Assembly (NCBI RefSeq): GCF_023242315.1
Contig: NZ_JALLIY010000017.1
Span: forward strand, 1 to 64,000
Direction of reading: 5' to 3'
DNA: 64,000 nucleotides
From: Pseudomonas sp. MWU13-2105
Lineage (GTDB): Bacteria > Pseudomonadota > Gammaproteobacteria > Pseudomonadales > Pseudomonadaceae
In this document: piece by piece, positions 55,602-63,418 of the stretch
Layout of the letters: every line of letters starts with the position of its first letter
Numbering within the stretch: position 1 is the stretch's first letter
The notes under the pieces: model-generated
Database searches by the model: none
Seen by the model: only the letters and a program-made list of their open reading frames with translations
What the model was told of the DNA's origin: nothing
Made by a program: the position numbers and the translations under genes

Positions 55602-55706
55602 AGCGAGAGCAACGCCAACGAGGCGCGCAATACCGTGCATGTCTGCGATGAAGTGGCGGGCATGCCCCGGGAGCTGCATCGGCTGATTGCGCACTTCAAG
55701 GTCTGA
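55602..55706 (+). pseudogene. Possible remnant of a chemoreceptor C-terminus
   Basis: The 34-codon reading SESNANEARNTVHVCDEVAG then MPRELHRLIAHFKV resembles the tail of methyl-accepting chemotaxis proteins, which typically ends ELxRLVxxFRV. No matching upstream domain remains in any frame of 55476-55601. The rest of the 518-base gap 55258-55776 holds the hrpB duplicate and the hrpB promoter. Confidence 0.35.
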
Positions 55707-55723
55707 GCCGCGTGCCCTTTAGC

Positions 55724-55753
55724 TTGGGAGGCCGGTCGGGTTCGCCGTATAAT
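55724..55753 (+). promoter_or_regulatory. Candidate sigma-70 promoter of hrpB
   Basis: TTGGGA (55724-55729), an 18-base spacer and an exact TATAAT (55748-55753) lie 23 bases before the hrpB ATG. GGGAG then serves as ribosome binding site. Confidence 0.6.
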
Positions 55754-55776
55754 TCACGGTCAGCCTGGGAGCCACC

Positions 55777-58311
55777 ATGAATTCGTTGCCGATTGATGAA
55801 GTATTACCGGCGTTGCGCCAGGCCTTGAGCGAACGCCATGAGGCGGTACTGGAAGCGCCGCCCGGTGCCGGCAAGACCACGCGGGTGCCGTTGGCGCTGC
55901 TGAACGAGCCGTGGCTGGCCGGGCAAACCATCCTGATGCTCGAACCCCGGCGCCTGGCGGCCCGGGCGGCGGCCGAGCGGCTGGCCAGCGAACTGGGGGA
56001 AAAGGTCGGCGAAACCGTCGGCTATCGCATCCGCCTGGAAAGCCGGGTCGGCCCGAAGACGCGCATCGAAGTGGTCACCGAAGGCATTCTCTCCCGTCGC
56101 CTGAATGATGACCCGGCCCTTGAGGGCGTCGGTCTGGTGATCTTCGACGAATTCCACGAACGCAGTCTGGATGCCGACCTGGCCCTGGCCTTGAGCCTCA
56201 ATGGCCGTCAGATGTTTCGCGACGAGCAGCCGCTGAAGATCCTGCTGATGTCCGCCACGCTGGAAGGCGAACGCCTGGCCGGGCTGCTGGACGACGCGCC
56301 GGTGGTGCGCAGCGAAGGGCGCATGTTCCCGGTGAGCCTGCGCTGGGGCCGGGCCTTTCAACCCGGCGAATTTATCGAACCACGGGTGGTGCAGACGGTG
56401 CACGAGGCGCTGGATGCCGAACACGGCAGCCTGCTGGTGTTCCTGCCGGGGCAGGCGGAGATCCGTCGTGTGCATCAGCAATTGGAAGAGAGCTTGGGCG
56501 CACGGGCCGATGTGCTGCTGTGCCCGCTGCATGGTGAACTGGATCTCTCGGCGCAGCGCGCGGCCATCGAACCGGCGCCGGCCGGCAAGCGCAAGGTGGT
56601 GCTGGCCACCAACATCGCGGAAACCAGCCTGACCATCAATGGCGTGCGGGTGGTGATCGACGCCGGGCTGGCGCGGGTGCCGCGCTTCGATCCCGGCAGC
56701 GGCATGACCCGTCTCGATACCCAGCGTATCTCCCGGGCCAGCGCCACCCAGCGCGCGGGCCGTGCCGGACGGCTGGAACCGGGGGTGTGTTATCGGCTGT
56801 GGTCCGAGGCCCAGCATGAGCAGTTGGCGGCCTACGGCAGTGCGGAAATTCTCCAGGCGGACCTCGCCGGGCTGGCCTTGCAACTGGCGCGCTGGGGCGT
56901 GGCGCCCGGCGAGTTGGTCTGGATGGACGCGCCGCCCGCCGCCGCCTATGCCCAGGCACAGGAGCTGTTGCAGCGGCTTGGGGCGTTGGTTGGCAAGACA
57001 GGCGCCGAGTACGCATTGACGAATCACGGTCAGGCCATGGCCGAGTTGCCGGCGCATCCGCGTATCGCCCATCTGTTGTTGCGCGGCCAGGCGCTGGGGC
57101 TGGCGTCGATGGCCTGTGATGTCGCTGCACTGCTGGGTGAGCGGGATATCCAGCGCGGTGGCGGAGCCGACCTGCACACGCGCTTGGCCTTGCTGGCGGG
57201 TGAGGAACGGGCGGCACGTGGTGCCCAGGGCGGTGTGCAGCGTGCACGGCAACTGGCGCGGCAGTATCGCGGCTATTTGCGCGGTGCGGCGAGTACCCCG
57301 GTGACCGACCCGGATCATCCGCGCTGGTTGGGAGCCCTGTTGGCCCTGGCGTATCCGGATCGGGTCGCGCAACAGCGCCGCGAGGGCAGCGCGGAGTATC
57401 GACTGGCCAACGGTCGGGCGGCCTTGTTCAGCGAAACCGATAGCCTGATGAAACAGCCCTGGCTGGTGGTGGCCGACCTGGGCAGCCGGCAGGGCCAGCG
57501 TGAAGAGCGTATCTACCTGGCGGCGGAGTTCGATCCTGGCCTGTTCGATACGGTGCTGGCCGAGCAGGTGAGCACGCTCGACCAACTCGACTGGGACGAG
57601 CGCGAAGGCGTGTTGCGGGCCGAGCGCCAGCGCAAGGTCGGCGAACTGATCCTCGCTCGCGAACCCTTGACCGGGTTGGACGAGGCGGCGCGCAGCCAGG
57701 CGCTGGTCAACCTGGTCCGACGCAAGGGCCTGGAATTGTTGCCCTGGACCCCGGAGCTGCGCCAATGGCAGGCGCGGGTGGCCTTGTTACGCCAGCTGGA
57801 CCTGGACGGACCGGGAAAGAGCGAATGGCCGGATGTCAGCGACAAGACTTTGCTGGCGACCCTGGAACAGTGGCTCAAACCGTATCTGGGGCGGGTCTCG
57901 CGGCTCAGTCATTTCGCCAATCTGGAACTGGCCGGGATCCTTCACAGCCTGTTGCCCTGGCCGTTGCCGCAGCGTCTGGAGGAGTTGGCACCGCACCATC
58001 TGAACGTGCCGTCGGGTTCGTCGATCCGCCTGGACTACAGCGAGCAGCCGCCGATCCTGGCGGTGCGCCTGCAGGAGTTGTTCGGCCTGGCCGAGACACC
58101 GCGGATTGCCGGCGGTCGCCAGGTGGTGAAGTTGCACCTGCTGTCGCCGGCTCGCCGTCCGGTGCAGGTGACCCAGGACCTGGCGAACTTCTGGCGCAGT
58201 ACCTATGCCGAAGTGAAGAAGGATCTGAAGGGGAGGTATCCCAAGCATTATTGGCCGGATGATCCCTTGGTGGCTGAGGCGACCGCCAGAGTGAAACCGC
58301 GGAAAATATAA
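55777..58311 (+). CDS. hrpB: ATP-dependent helicase HrpB
   Basis: 844-residue DEAH-box helicase. Walker A is PPGAGKTTRVP near 29, the DExH motif reads DEFHERS, motif III is LMSATLEG, and the helicase C-terminal motifs include VVLATNIAETSLTI and QRAGRAGRLEPG. The HrpB C-terminal domain ends near PKHYWPDDPL, the typical end. In E. coli HrpB is not essential and its RNA substrate is unclear; the Xanthomonas relative affects mRNA processing. Normal length. Confidence 0.97.
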   Translation: MNSLPIDEVLPALRQALSERHEAVLEAPPGAGKTTRVPLALLNEPWLAGQTILMLEPRRLAARAAAERLASELGEKVGETVGYRIRLESRVGPKTRIEVVTEGILSRRLNDDPALEGVGLVIFDEFHERSLDADLALALSLNGRQMFRDEQPLKILLMSATLEGERLAGLLDDAPVVRSEGRMFPVSLRWGRAFQPGEFIEPRVVQTVHEALDAEHGSLLVFLPGQAEIRRVHQQLEESLGARADVLLCPLHGELDLSAQRAAIEPAPAGKRKVVLATNIAETSLTINGVRVVIDAGLARVPRFDPGSGMTRLDTQRISRASATQRAGRAGRLEPGVCYRLWSEAQHEQLAAYGSAEILQADLAGLALQLARWGVAPGELVWMDAPPAAAYAQAQELLQRLGALVGKTGAEYALTNHGQAMAELPAHPRIAHLLLRGQALGLASMACDVAALLGERDIQRGGGADLHTRLALLAGEERAARGAQGGVQRARQLARQYRGYLRGAASTPVTDPDHPRWLGALLALAYPDRVAQQRREGSAEYRLANGRAALFSETDSLMKQPWLVVADLGSRQGQREERIYLAAEFDPGLFDTVLAEQVSTLDQLDWDEREGVLRAERQRKVGELILAREPLTGLDEAARSQALVNLVRRKGLELLPWTPELRQWQARVALLRQLDLDGPGKSEWPDVSDKTLLATLEQWLKPYLGRVSRLSHFANLELAGILHSLLPWPLPQRLEELAPHHLNVPSGSSIRLDYSEQPPILAVRLQELFGLAETPRIAGGRQVVKLHLLSPARRPVQVTQDLANFWRSTYAEVKKDLKGRYPKHYWPDDPLVAEATARVKPRKI

Positions 58312-58369
58312 TGGCTTGAGCCATCCTGTCCGAAGAACCGGATCAGCGCCGCGTCGCCTGAGCGGTCAC

Positions 58370-58386
58370 GGGCGCCCCAGGCGCCC
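58370..58386. other. GC-rich hairpin between convergent hrpB and DUF2892 genes
   Basis: GGGCGCC-CCA-GGCGCCC, a perfect 7-bp stem, lies between the two stops. There is no T-run, so its role as a bidirectional terminator is uncertain. Confidence 0.5.
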
Positions 58387-58400
58387 GCAACGCTTCTCTC

Positions 58401-58589
58401 TCAGCTGCGTTTGCAGGTTCGGATGCCTAGCAGGGTATAGACCGGGCAGAAACTGAAAACGCCAGTGGCCAAGGGTACCAGGCCGATCCAGCCCCACAAG
58501 CCGATCACACCGGACAGACTGAGGCCAATGAGCAGCAGGCCAACGGCGATGCGCAGACTCCGGTCAATGGTTCCAAGGTTTGCTTTCAT
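58401..58589 (-). CDS. DUF2892 (YgaP-type) small membrane protein
   Basis: 62 residues: MKANLGTIDRSLRIAVGLLL, a two-helix hairpin and CPVYTLLGIRTC near the end, which is the DUF2892 pattern of YgaP membrane parts. GGGAGG stands 7 bases before the ATG. There is no attached rhodanese domain. The 371 bases upstream (58590-58960) hold a long minus-strand open frame without recognisable features, which I do not call, and the cyd promoter region. Confidence 0.9.
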   Translation of the reverse strand: MKANLGTIDRSLRIAVGLLLIGLSLSGVIGLWGWIGLVPLATGVFSFCPVYTLLGIRTCKRS

Positions 58590-58898
58590 GGCGACCTCCC
58601 GATCAATGGCTGCGCCGGGTCTCCAGCGCAGTAAACAGCAAGATGCCGAGCCGCGTGAGCAACAGCCACGCGATAGTGCCGCCCGGCGATGAACAACGTC
58701 AGTTTGACCCCATTCAAGTCCTGGCAGATGACATAGGACAAACTCCATTGATTTCTGTCCTGGGCCAAGTGGCCCTGGGGATCGGGCTGCGTATCCCCGG
58801 ACAAGCGCTGGGCTGCCAATGACTGCCATCCTGGAAATTTGGCAGTGTATTGATCTGCCAAAAGCTCACGGCTTTCACTGGGTTGAATGTGTAAGTCA

Positions 58899-58926
58899 TT
58901 GTTATTAAACAATAAAATTATATATC
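58899..58926 (+). promoter_or_regulatory. FNR/Anr-like palindrome and candidate promoter of the cyd operon
   Basis: TTGTT-ATTA-AACAA (58899-58912) has the 5-4-5 geometry of an Anr/FNR box (TTGAT-N4-ATCAA) with one change in each half. TTGTTA (58899-58904), a 16-base spacer and TATATC (58921-58926) could form the -35 and -10. The stretch 58890-58930 is strikingly AT-rich. cydP starts at 58961. Confidence 0.45.
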
Positions 58927-58960
58927 TCGAATTGGCATACGCTGTGCTATCACTACAGGC

Positions 58961-59146
58961 ATGACATTTTCCGACAAACGACTGCGGCGTTATCTGCTCA
59001 CAGCAGTACTGATCAAGCTGATAGCGCTGACGGTACTGTGGTGGCTGTTCATCCGGGATTCGCGCGTGAGCGTCGATTCGAACACCATCAGCGACAGGCT
59101 TGGCGTACCCACCTCGACTCAATCGGCTCAAGGGGCAAGTAAGTGA
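58961..59146 (+). CDS. cydP: CydP, small putative subunit of cytochrome bd oxidase
   Basis: 61 residues with one membrane helix (LLTAVLIKLIALTVLWWLFI) after a basic start MTFSDKRLRRY. It precedes cydA and overlaps it by 4 bases (GTGA), which is the position and size of CydP in proteobacterial bd-I operons. A role in assembly or as an accessory subunit is inferred from the family. Confidence 0.9.
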   Translation: MTFSDKRLRRYLLTAVLIKLIALTVLWWLFIRDSRVSVDSNTISDRLGVPTSTQSAQGASK

Positions 59147-60714
59147 TATCAGAACAACTGGTGGATTTGTCACGGCTGCAGTTCGCAGCCACTGCGCTTT
59201 ACCACTTTCTTTTTGTACCTCTTACCGTTGGCATGGTGTGGCTGCTGGTCATCATGGAAAGTGTCTATGTGATGACTGGGAATGTTATCTGGAAAGACAT
59301 GACGCGCTTCTGGGGCAAGCTGTTCGGCATCAACTTCGCCCTGGGGGTGACGACAGGTATCACACTGGAATTTCAGTTCGGGACCAACTGGGCGTATTAC
59401 TCGCACTACGTCGGCGACATCTTCGGTGCTCCGCTGGCTATCGAAGGCATGATGGCGTTCTTCCTCGAATCGACCATGATCGGCCTGTTCTTCTTTGGTT
59501 GGGATCGTCTGAAGAAAGAGCACCACTTGCTGGTCACCCTGCTGATGGCGGTGGGCACAAACCTTTCCGCGTTGTGGATCCTGATCGCCAATGGCTGGAT
59601 GCAGAATCCGGTGGGGTCGGAATTCAGTTACATCACCATGCGTATGGAGATGGTCGATTTCTGGGCGGTGCTCTTCAATCCGGTGGCGCAGGCCAAGTTT
59701 GTGCACACCGTCTCGGCGGGTTACGTCACCGGTTCGATGTTTGTGCTGTCGATTTCGAGTTGGTATCTGCTCAAGAATCGCGATGTCGAGTTTGCCAAAC
59801 GTAGTTTCCGGGTGGCGGCTGCCTTCGGTCTGGCATCGGTGCTGAGTGTGATCGTGCTGGGGGACGAGTCGGGTTACACGGTGGGGGAAGCACAGCAAAC
59901 CAAGATGGCCGCCATGGAAGCCATGTGGGAAACCAAGCCGGCGCCAGCCGGCCTGACATTGCTGGCCAGCATCAACGAAGCCGAGTCGAGAAATAACTGG
60001 GAAGTTGAAGTGCCATGGCTGATGGGCCTGATCGGCACCCGCTCGGTCAGCAAGCAGATTCCAGGTATTCATGACATCAAGGAAAAGAACCGCGCTCGCA
60101 TCCTGCGTGGCATCACCGCGGTCAATGCGCTTGAAGCGTTGCGCGCGCATCGTGACGATCGGGCCGCTTTGCAGCGGTTTGAAGAATATAAAGCCGACCT
60201 CGGTTTCGGCCTGCTGCTTAAAAAATATGTCGAGGACGTCAACCAGGCCACGCCGGCCATTATAGAAAAAGCCGTAAACGATACCGTGCCGCGCGTGACC
60301 CCGATGTTCTGGGCATTTCGGATCATGGTGGCGCTTGGTTTCAGCATGCTGGTGCTGTTCGCCCTGGCCTTCTGGAGCACCTTGAAGTCGACCTGCACAC
60401 GACGCCGTTGGTTGCTGCGCTGGGCACTGCTCATGCTGCCCGCGCCATGGTTGTCCTGCGAACTGGGCTGGTTCGTCGCTGAGTACGGCCGTCAACCCTG
60501 GACGATTTACGGCGTGTTGCCGACCCACATGAGCGTCTCCACGCTCAACGTCAACAACCTGTATGGCTCGCTGGCGGGATTCATCGTTTTCTACACCGTG
60601 CTGCTGGTGGTCGAAATGTTCCTGATGGTCAAGTTCGCCCGTCAAGGTCCTGGCAGTCTTGGTACCGGCCGTTATGCCCACGATGCCCATTTGAAGGAAC
60701 TCCATCATGCTTGA
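59143..60714 (+). CDS. cydA: Cytochrome bd-I ubiquinol oxidase subunit I
   Basis: 523 residues, close to E. coli CydA in size and motifs. Heme ligand His21 is in ATALYHFLFVPLT, a second His in FVHTVSAGYVTG, and GRQPW is near residue 450. The long Q-loop after LGDESGYTVGEAQ is present (about 245-380), so this is the long-loop bd-I type rather than the shorter cyanide-insensitive CioA of P. aeruginosa. It oxidises ubiquinol and reduces oxygen at high affinity. Start is GTG. Confidence 0.97.
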   Translation: MISEQLVDLSRLQFAATALYHFLFVPLTVGMVWLLVIMESVYVMTGNVIWKDMTRFWGKLFGINFALGVTTGITLEFQFGTNWAYYSHYVGDIFGAPLAIEGMMAFFLESTMIGLFFFGWDRLKKEHHLLVTLLMAVGTNLSALWILIANGWMQNPVGSEFSYITMRMEMVDFWAVLFNPVAQAKFVHTVSAGYVTGSMFVLSISSWYLLKNRDVEFAKRSFRVAAAFGLASVLSVIVLGDESGYTVGEAQQTKMAAMEAMWETKPAPAGLTLLASINEAESRNNWEVEVPWLMGLIGTRSVSKQIPGIHDIKEKNRARILRGITAVNALEALRAHRDDRAALQRFEEYKADLGFGLLLKKYVEDVNQATPAIIEKAVNDTVPRVTPMFWAFRIMVALGFSMLVLFALAFWSTLKSTCTRRRWLLRWALLMLPAPWLSCELGWFVAEYGRQPWTIYGVLPTHMSVSTLNVNNLYGSLAGFIVFYTVLLVVEMFLMVKFARQGPGSLGTGRYAHDAHLKELHHA

Positions 60715-61843
60715 TTACGCCACCCTGAAAGTCATCTGGTGGGCACTGGTTGGCGTACTGCTGATCGGCTTCGCCATTATGGACGGCCACGACATGGGGG
60801 TCGGCACGTTGTTGCCTTTTGTGGGCCGCAATGACATGGAGCGGCGCGTGGTGATCAACACCGTGGGGCCGCATTGGGATGGCAATCAGGTCTGGTTCAT
60901 TACCGCGGGCGGCGCCTTGTTCGCGGCCTGGCCAGTGGTCTATGCCACGGCATTCAGTGGTTTCTACTGGGCGATGATCCTGGTCCTCTGGGCGTTGTTC
61001 TTCCGTCCGGTGGGCTTCGACTATCGCAGCAAGATCCACAATGCCAGCTGGCGCAGCACTTGGGACTGGGGGCTGTTTGTCGGTGGCGCGGTGCCTCCGC
61101 TGGTGTTCGGGATCGCGTTCGGCAACCTGTTGCAAGGTGTACCGTTCCACTTCGACAACTACCTGGTATCCACGTATACCGGCAGTTTCTGGCAACTGTT
61201 GAATCCTTTCGCGCTACTGAGCGGCATCGTCAGCAGCGCAATGATCACTCTACAGGGCGGCACGTACCTGGCGCATCGCACTGAAGGGGCTATCCAATCC
61301 AGGGCAATCAAGGGCGCGGTGGCTGCGGCGATCGTGCTGGTGTGTTCATTCCTCGTGGCCGGCATCTGGCTGCAATCGATCGATGGCTATCGCATTACCT
61401 CGGTAGTGGATACCGCCGGGCTGCCGGATATTCTTGGCAAGTCGGTCGTGCGCGAAGCCGGGGCCTGGATGGCCAACTATGCTCATTATCCTTTGCTGTG
61501 GCTGTTACCCGCGCTGGGCCTGGCTGGGGCTGCGGGTGCCGCGATGCTGTTGATAACGCGGCATACCCTTTCGGCGTTTGTCGCCTCATCGCTTGCGGTG
61601 ATCGGGGTCATCTGCACGGCGGGCGTCTCGATGTTTCCGTTCGTCATGCCGTCATCATCGATGCCGGCTGCGAGCCTTACCGTATGGGACAGTGTCTCCA
61701 GTCACTTGAGCCTGGCCATCATGTTCTGGGCCGCGTTGATCTTCATGCCACTGATCGTGCTGTATACCTCGTGGGCGTATCGCGTCATGCGCGGCAAGGT
61801 GACCGTTGCACAGATCAAAGCCAACGAACATTCAGCCTACTAG
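60707..61843 (+). CDS. cydB: Cytochrome bd-I ubiquinol oxidase subunit II
   Basis: 378 residues with about nine membrane helices. MLDYATLKVIWWALVGVLLI, FAIMDGHDMGVGTLLP and GPHWDGNQVWFITAGGALFAAWP are CydB signatures. It overlaps cydA by 8 bases. Its length matches E. coli CydB (379). Confidence 0.98.
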   Translation: MLDYATLKVIWWALVGVLLIGFAIMDGHDMGVGTLLPFVGRNDMERRVVINTVGPHWDGNQVWFITAGGALFAAWPVVYATAFSGFYWAMILVLWALFFRPVGFDYRSKIHNASWRSTWDWGLFVGGAVPPLVFGIAFGNLLQGVPFHFDNYLVSTYTGSFWQLLNPFALLSGIVSSAMITLQGGTYLAHRTEGAIQSRAIKGAVAAAIVLVCSFLVAGIWLQSIDGYRITSVVDTAGLPDILGKSVVREAGAWMANYAHYPLLWLLPALGLAGAAGAAMLLITRHTLSAFVASSLAVIGVICTAGVSMFPFVMPSSSMPAASLTVWDSVSSHLSLAIMFWAALIFMPLIVLYTSWAYRVMRGKVTVAQIKANEHSAY

Positions 61844-61865
61844 GGCCAGCAGAGGAGCAAAGAAC

Positions 61866-61988
61866 ATGTGGTATTTCGCCTGGATGCTGGGAGTGGGTTT
61901 TGCATTGCTGCTGGCGATATTGAATGCAATGTGGGGCGAGAACGAAGCGGGTCGGGCCTTGAGCGACAGTGATGAGGCGCAGTCCTGA
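61866..61988 (+). CDS. cydX: Cytochrome bd-I accessory subunit CydX
   Basis: 40 residues: MWYFAWMLGVGFALLLAILN followed by AMWGENE, the CydX pattern with one helix that stabilises the hemes. It begins 22 bases after cydB and its stop overlaps the next start by one base. Confidence 0.96.
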   Translation: MWYFAWMLGVGFALLLAILNAMWGENEAGRALSDSDEAQS

Positions 61989-62272
61989 TGCCGCAGCTCG
62001 CTGATGCGCAGGCGTCCTCCCGAATTCGTTGGCCGAGTTTGCTGGTCGCTGTTTCGATCATGCTTGTCTGCACGCTCTATCCGCTCATCATGGCGGCCCC
62101 CGATGGGAAAGCCGATCATGTCCTGGCCGGCGCACTGCTGGTTGCCATGAGCGCGGCTTTTGTCAGGGGGGTGGGTTTTGTCCCGCAAATGCGTGTCTGG
62201 CGTTGGCTGTTCTCAGGCTGGACCTGCTTGGCGGCGCTTGCGATTGCCGGCTGGGTGAAGTTCCTGCATTGA
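61988..62272 (+). CDS. cydE: Cyd operon protein YbgE
   Basis: 94 residues with three membrane helices and the family motif GVGFVPQ (GVGFxPQ in E. coli YbgE). The ATG overlaps the cydX stop (TGATG). Function unknown; it closes the cydP-cydA-cydB-cydX-ybgE operon. A GGCGCC-based hairpin (62282-62299) follows and may end the transcript. Confidence 0.9.
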   Translation: MPQLADAQASSRIRWPSLLVAVSIMLVCTLYPLIMAAPDGKADHVLAGALLVAMSAAFVRGVGFVPQMRVWRWLFSGWTCLAALAIAGWVKFLH

Positions 62273-62325
62273 GTCCTGACCGGCGCCGCAGCCGGCGCCC
62301 ATCAGGCAGAGCCCGTTGTCGGCGG

Positions 62326-63408
62326 TTATTGCGCCGCCGGTAACAGAAACCGCGCCAGCACTGGCAGATGATCGGAAATCGTCAAGCTATCGTCCTGGCG
62401 TACCCGGGCCTCGATCCGCTTGAGCTTGGAACTGTAGAAAAAGTAATCCAGGGTCCGATCCGGCCCGCTGACGTCGGGATCGTTCGGGTAAAACGTCAGC
62501 CACTGCTCACGGTCGATGCCGCTGGCTTCGTTGTTGCTCGGGATCATCGGGTACTTGTCCCACAGCAGATGCAGCTCACTGTCCGCCGAGTAACCGCCGC
62601 GCAAGCGTGGCGGCAGGCGCAGATACTGGCCCAGCGGCAGCAGGTTGAAATCGCCGCCGATCAGCCACGGCGTGCCCTGGCTTTCGAACTTGTCGAGCAG
62701 TTGCAGGGTTGTCCCTGCTTGCCTGAGTTGGGTGTCGTTCTGGGCATAGGCGCCCAGTTGCGTATTGACCACTGCCAGCTGTCCGCCATCGCTCAGCGGC
62801 AGGTAGTTCACCAGCAGCGCCGGCCGGGGCTGGAACTGCCGTTTGAGCAGATTGCCCGGGGACAATGGCAGTTGCTGGCGCTCGGCGTGTTCGACCTGAT
62901 AGCGACTCAAGGTCGCCAGCTTGCGCCCGACACTGCCGAAAATATGCAGGTTCGGGACAAAGTCGGCTTTCCAATCGAACGCCTGGGAGCTGCAGGGGTA
63001 CAGGTCCGCCAGACGCTCCTGGAGCAATTTCAACTGATCCTGGTAGGCGCTGGCCTTGGCGTTTTCGTCGACTTCCTGCAACAGCACGATATCCGGCTGC
63101 TCGTCGCGGATCACCCGGGTCACCTCGTCCAGGCTGAAGGCCATGTCTTCAGGGGTCGGACGTTCGTCCGGGCCGCTGCCGTCGGGCAGGTCGTACCAGA
63201 ACACGTAGCGTTTTCCCGCCAGGTACTGGAGGTTCCAGGTCATTACCTTGAGGGCCTGGCCCGGGACCAGCACCGGGGCCCCGGCGGTGCAGCGCACCGG
63301 CAGGGTTTCGCGCTCTTCCGGACGCCAGGTAAGGCTGTAGACCAGCAGGGCGGTGAGGCCCGCGACAATCAGCAGGCCGGCCACCAGGTAACGTAATAGA
63401 CGAGTCAT
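62326..63408 (-). CDS. Membrane-anchored endonuclease/exonuclease/phosphatase-family protein
   Basis: 360 residues. One N-terminal membrane helix (about 8-28) precedes an EEP domain: MTWNLQYLAG (Asn), DIVLLQEVDEN (Glu), LIGGDFNLLPLG (Asp-x-Asn) and a final SDHLPV (Asp-His) form the complete metal and catalytic set. Substrates of this superfamily range from DNA to phospholipids and inositol phosphates; the anchored form suggests a lipid or periplasmic target (inference). The start at 63408 fits the helix. Confidence 0.9.
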   Translation of the reverse strand: MTRLLRYLVAGLLIVAGLTALLVYSLTWRPEERETLPVRCTAGAPVLVPGQALKVMTWNLQYLAGKRYVFWYDLPDGSGPDERPTPEDMAFSLDEVTRVIRDEQPDIVLLQEVDENAKASAYQDQLKLLQERLADLYPCSSQAFDWKADFVPNLHIFGSVGRKLATLSRYQVEHAERQQLPLSPGNLLKRQFQPRPALLVNYLPLSDGGQLAVVNTQLGAYAQNDTQLRQAGTTLQLLDKFESQGTPWLIGGDFNLLPLGQYLRLPPRLRGGYSADSELHLLWDKYPMIPSNNEASGIDREQWLTFYPNDPDVSGPDRTLDYFFYSSKLKRIEARVRQDDSLTISDHLPVLARFLLPAAQ

Positions 63409-63418
63409 GGGCCTCGGT

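Noticed and set aside
58586..58960. Minus-strand open frame upstream of the DUF2892 gene
   Set aside because: Some stretches look protein-like, but there is no ribosome binding site or known motif, and the frame runs on through the AT-rich cyd promoter and cydP.
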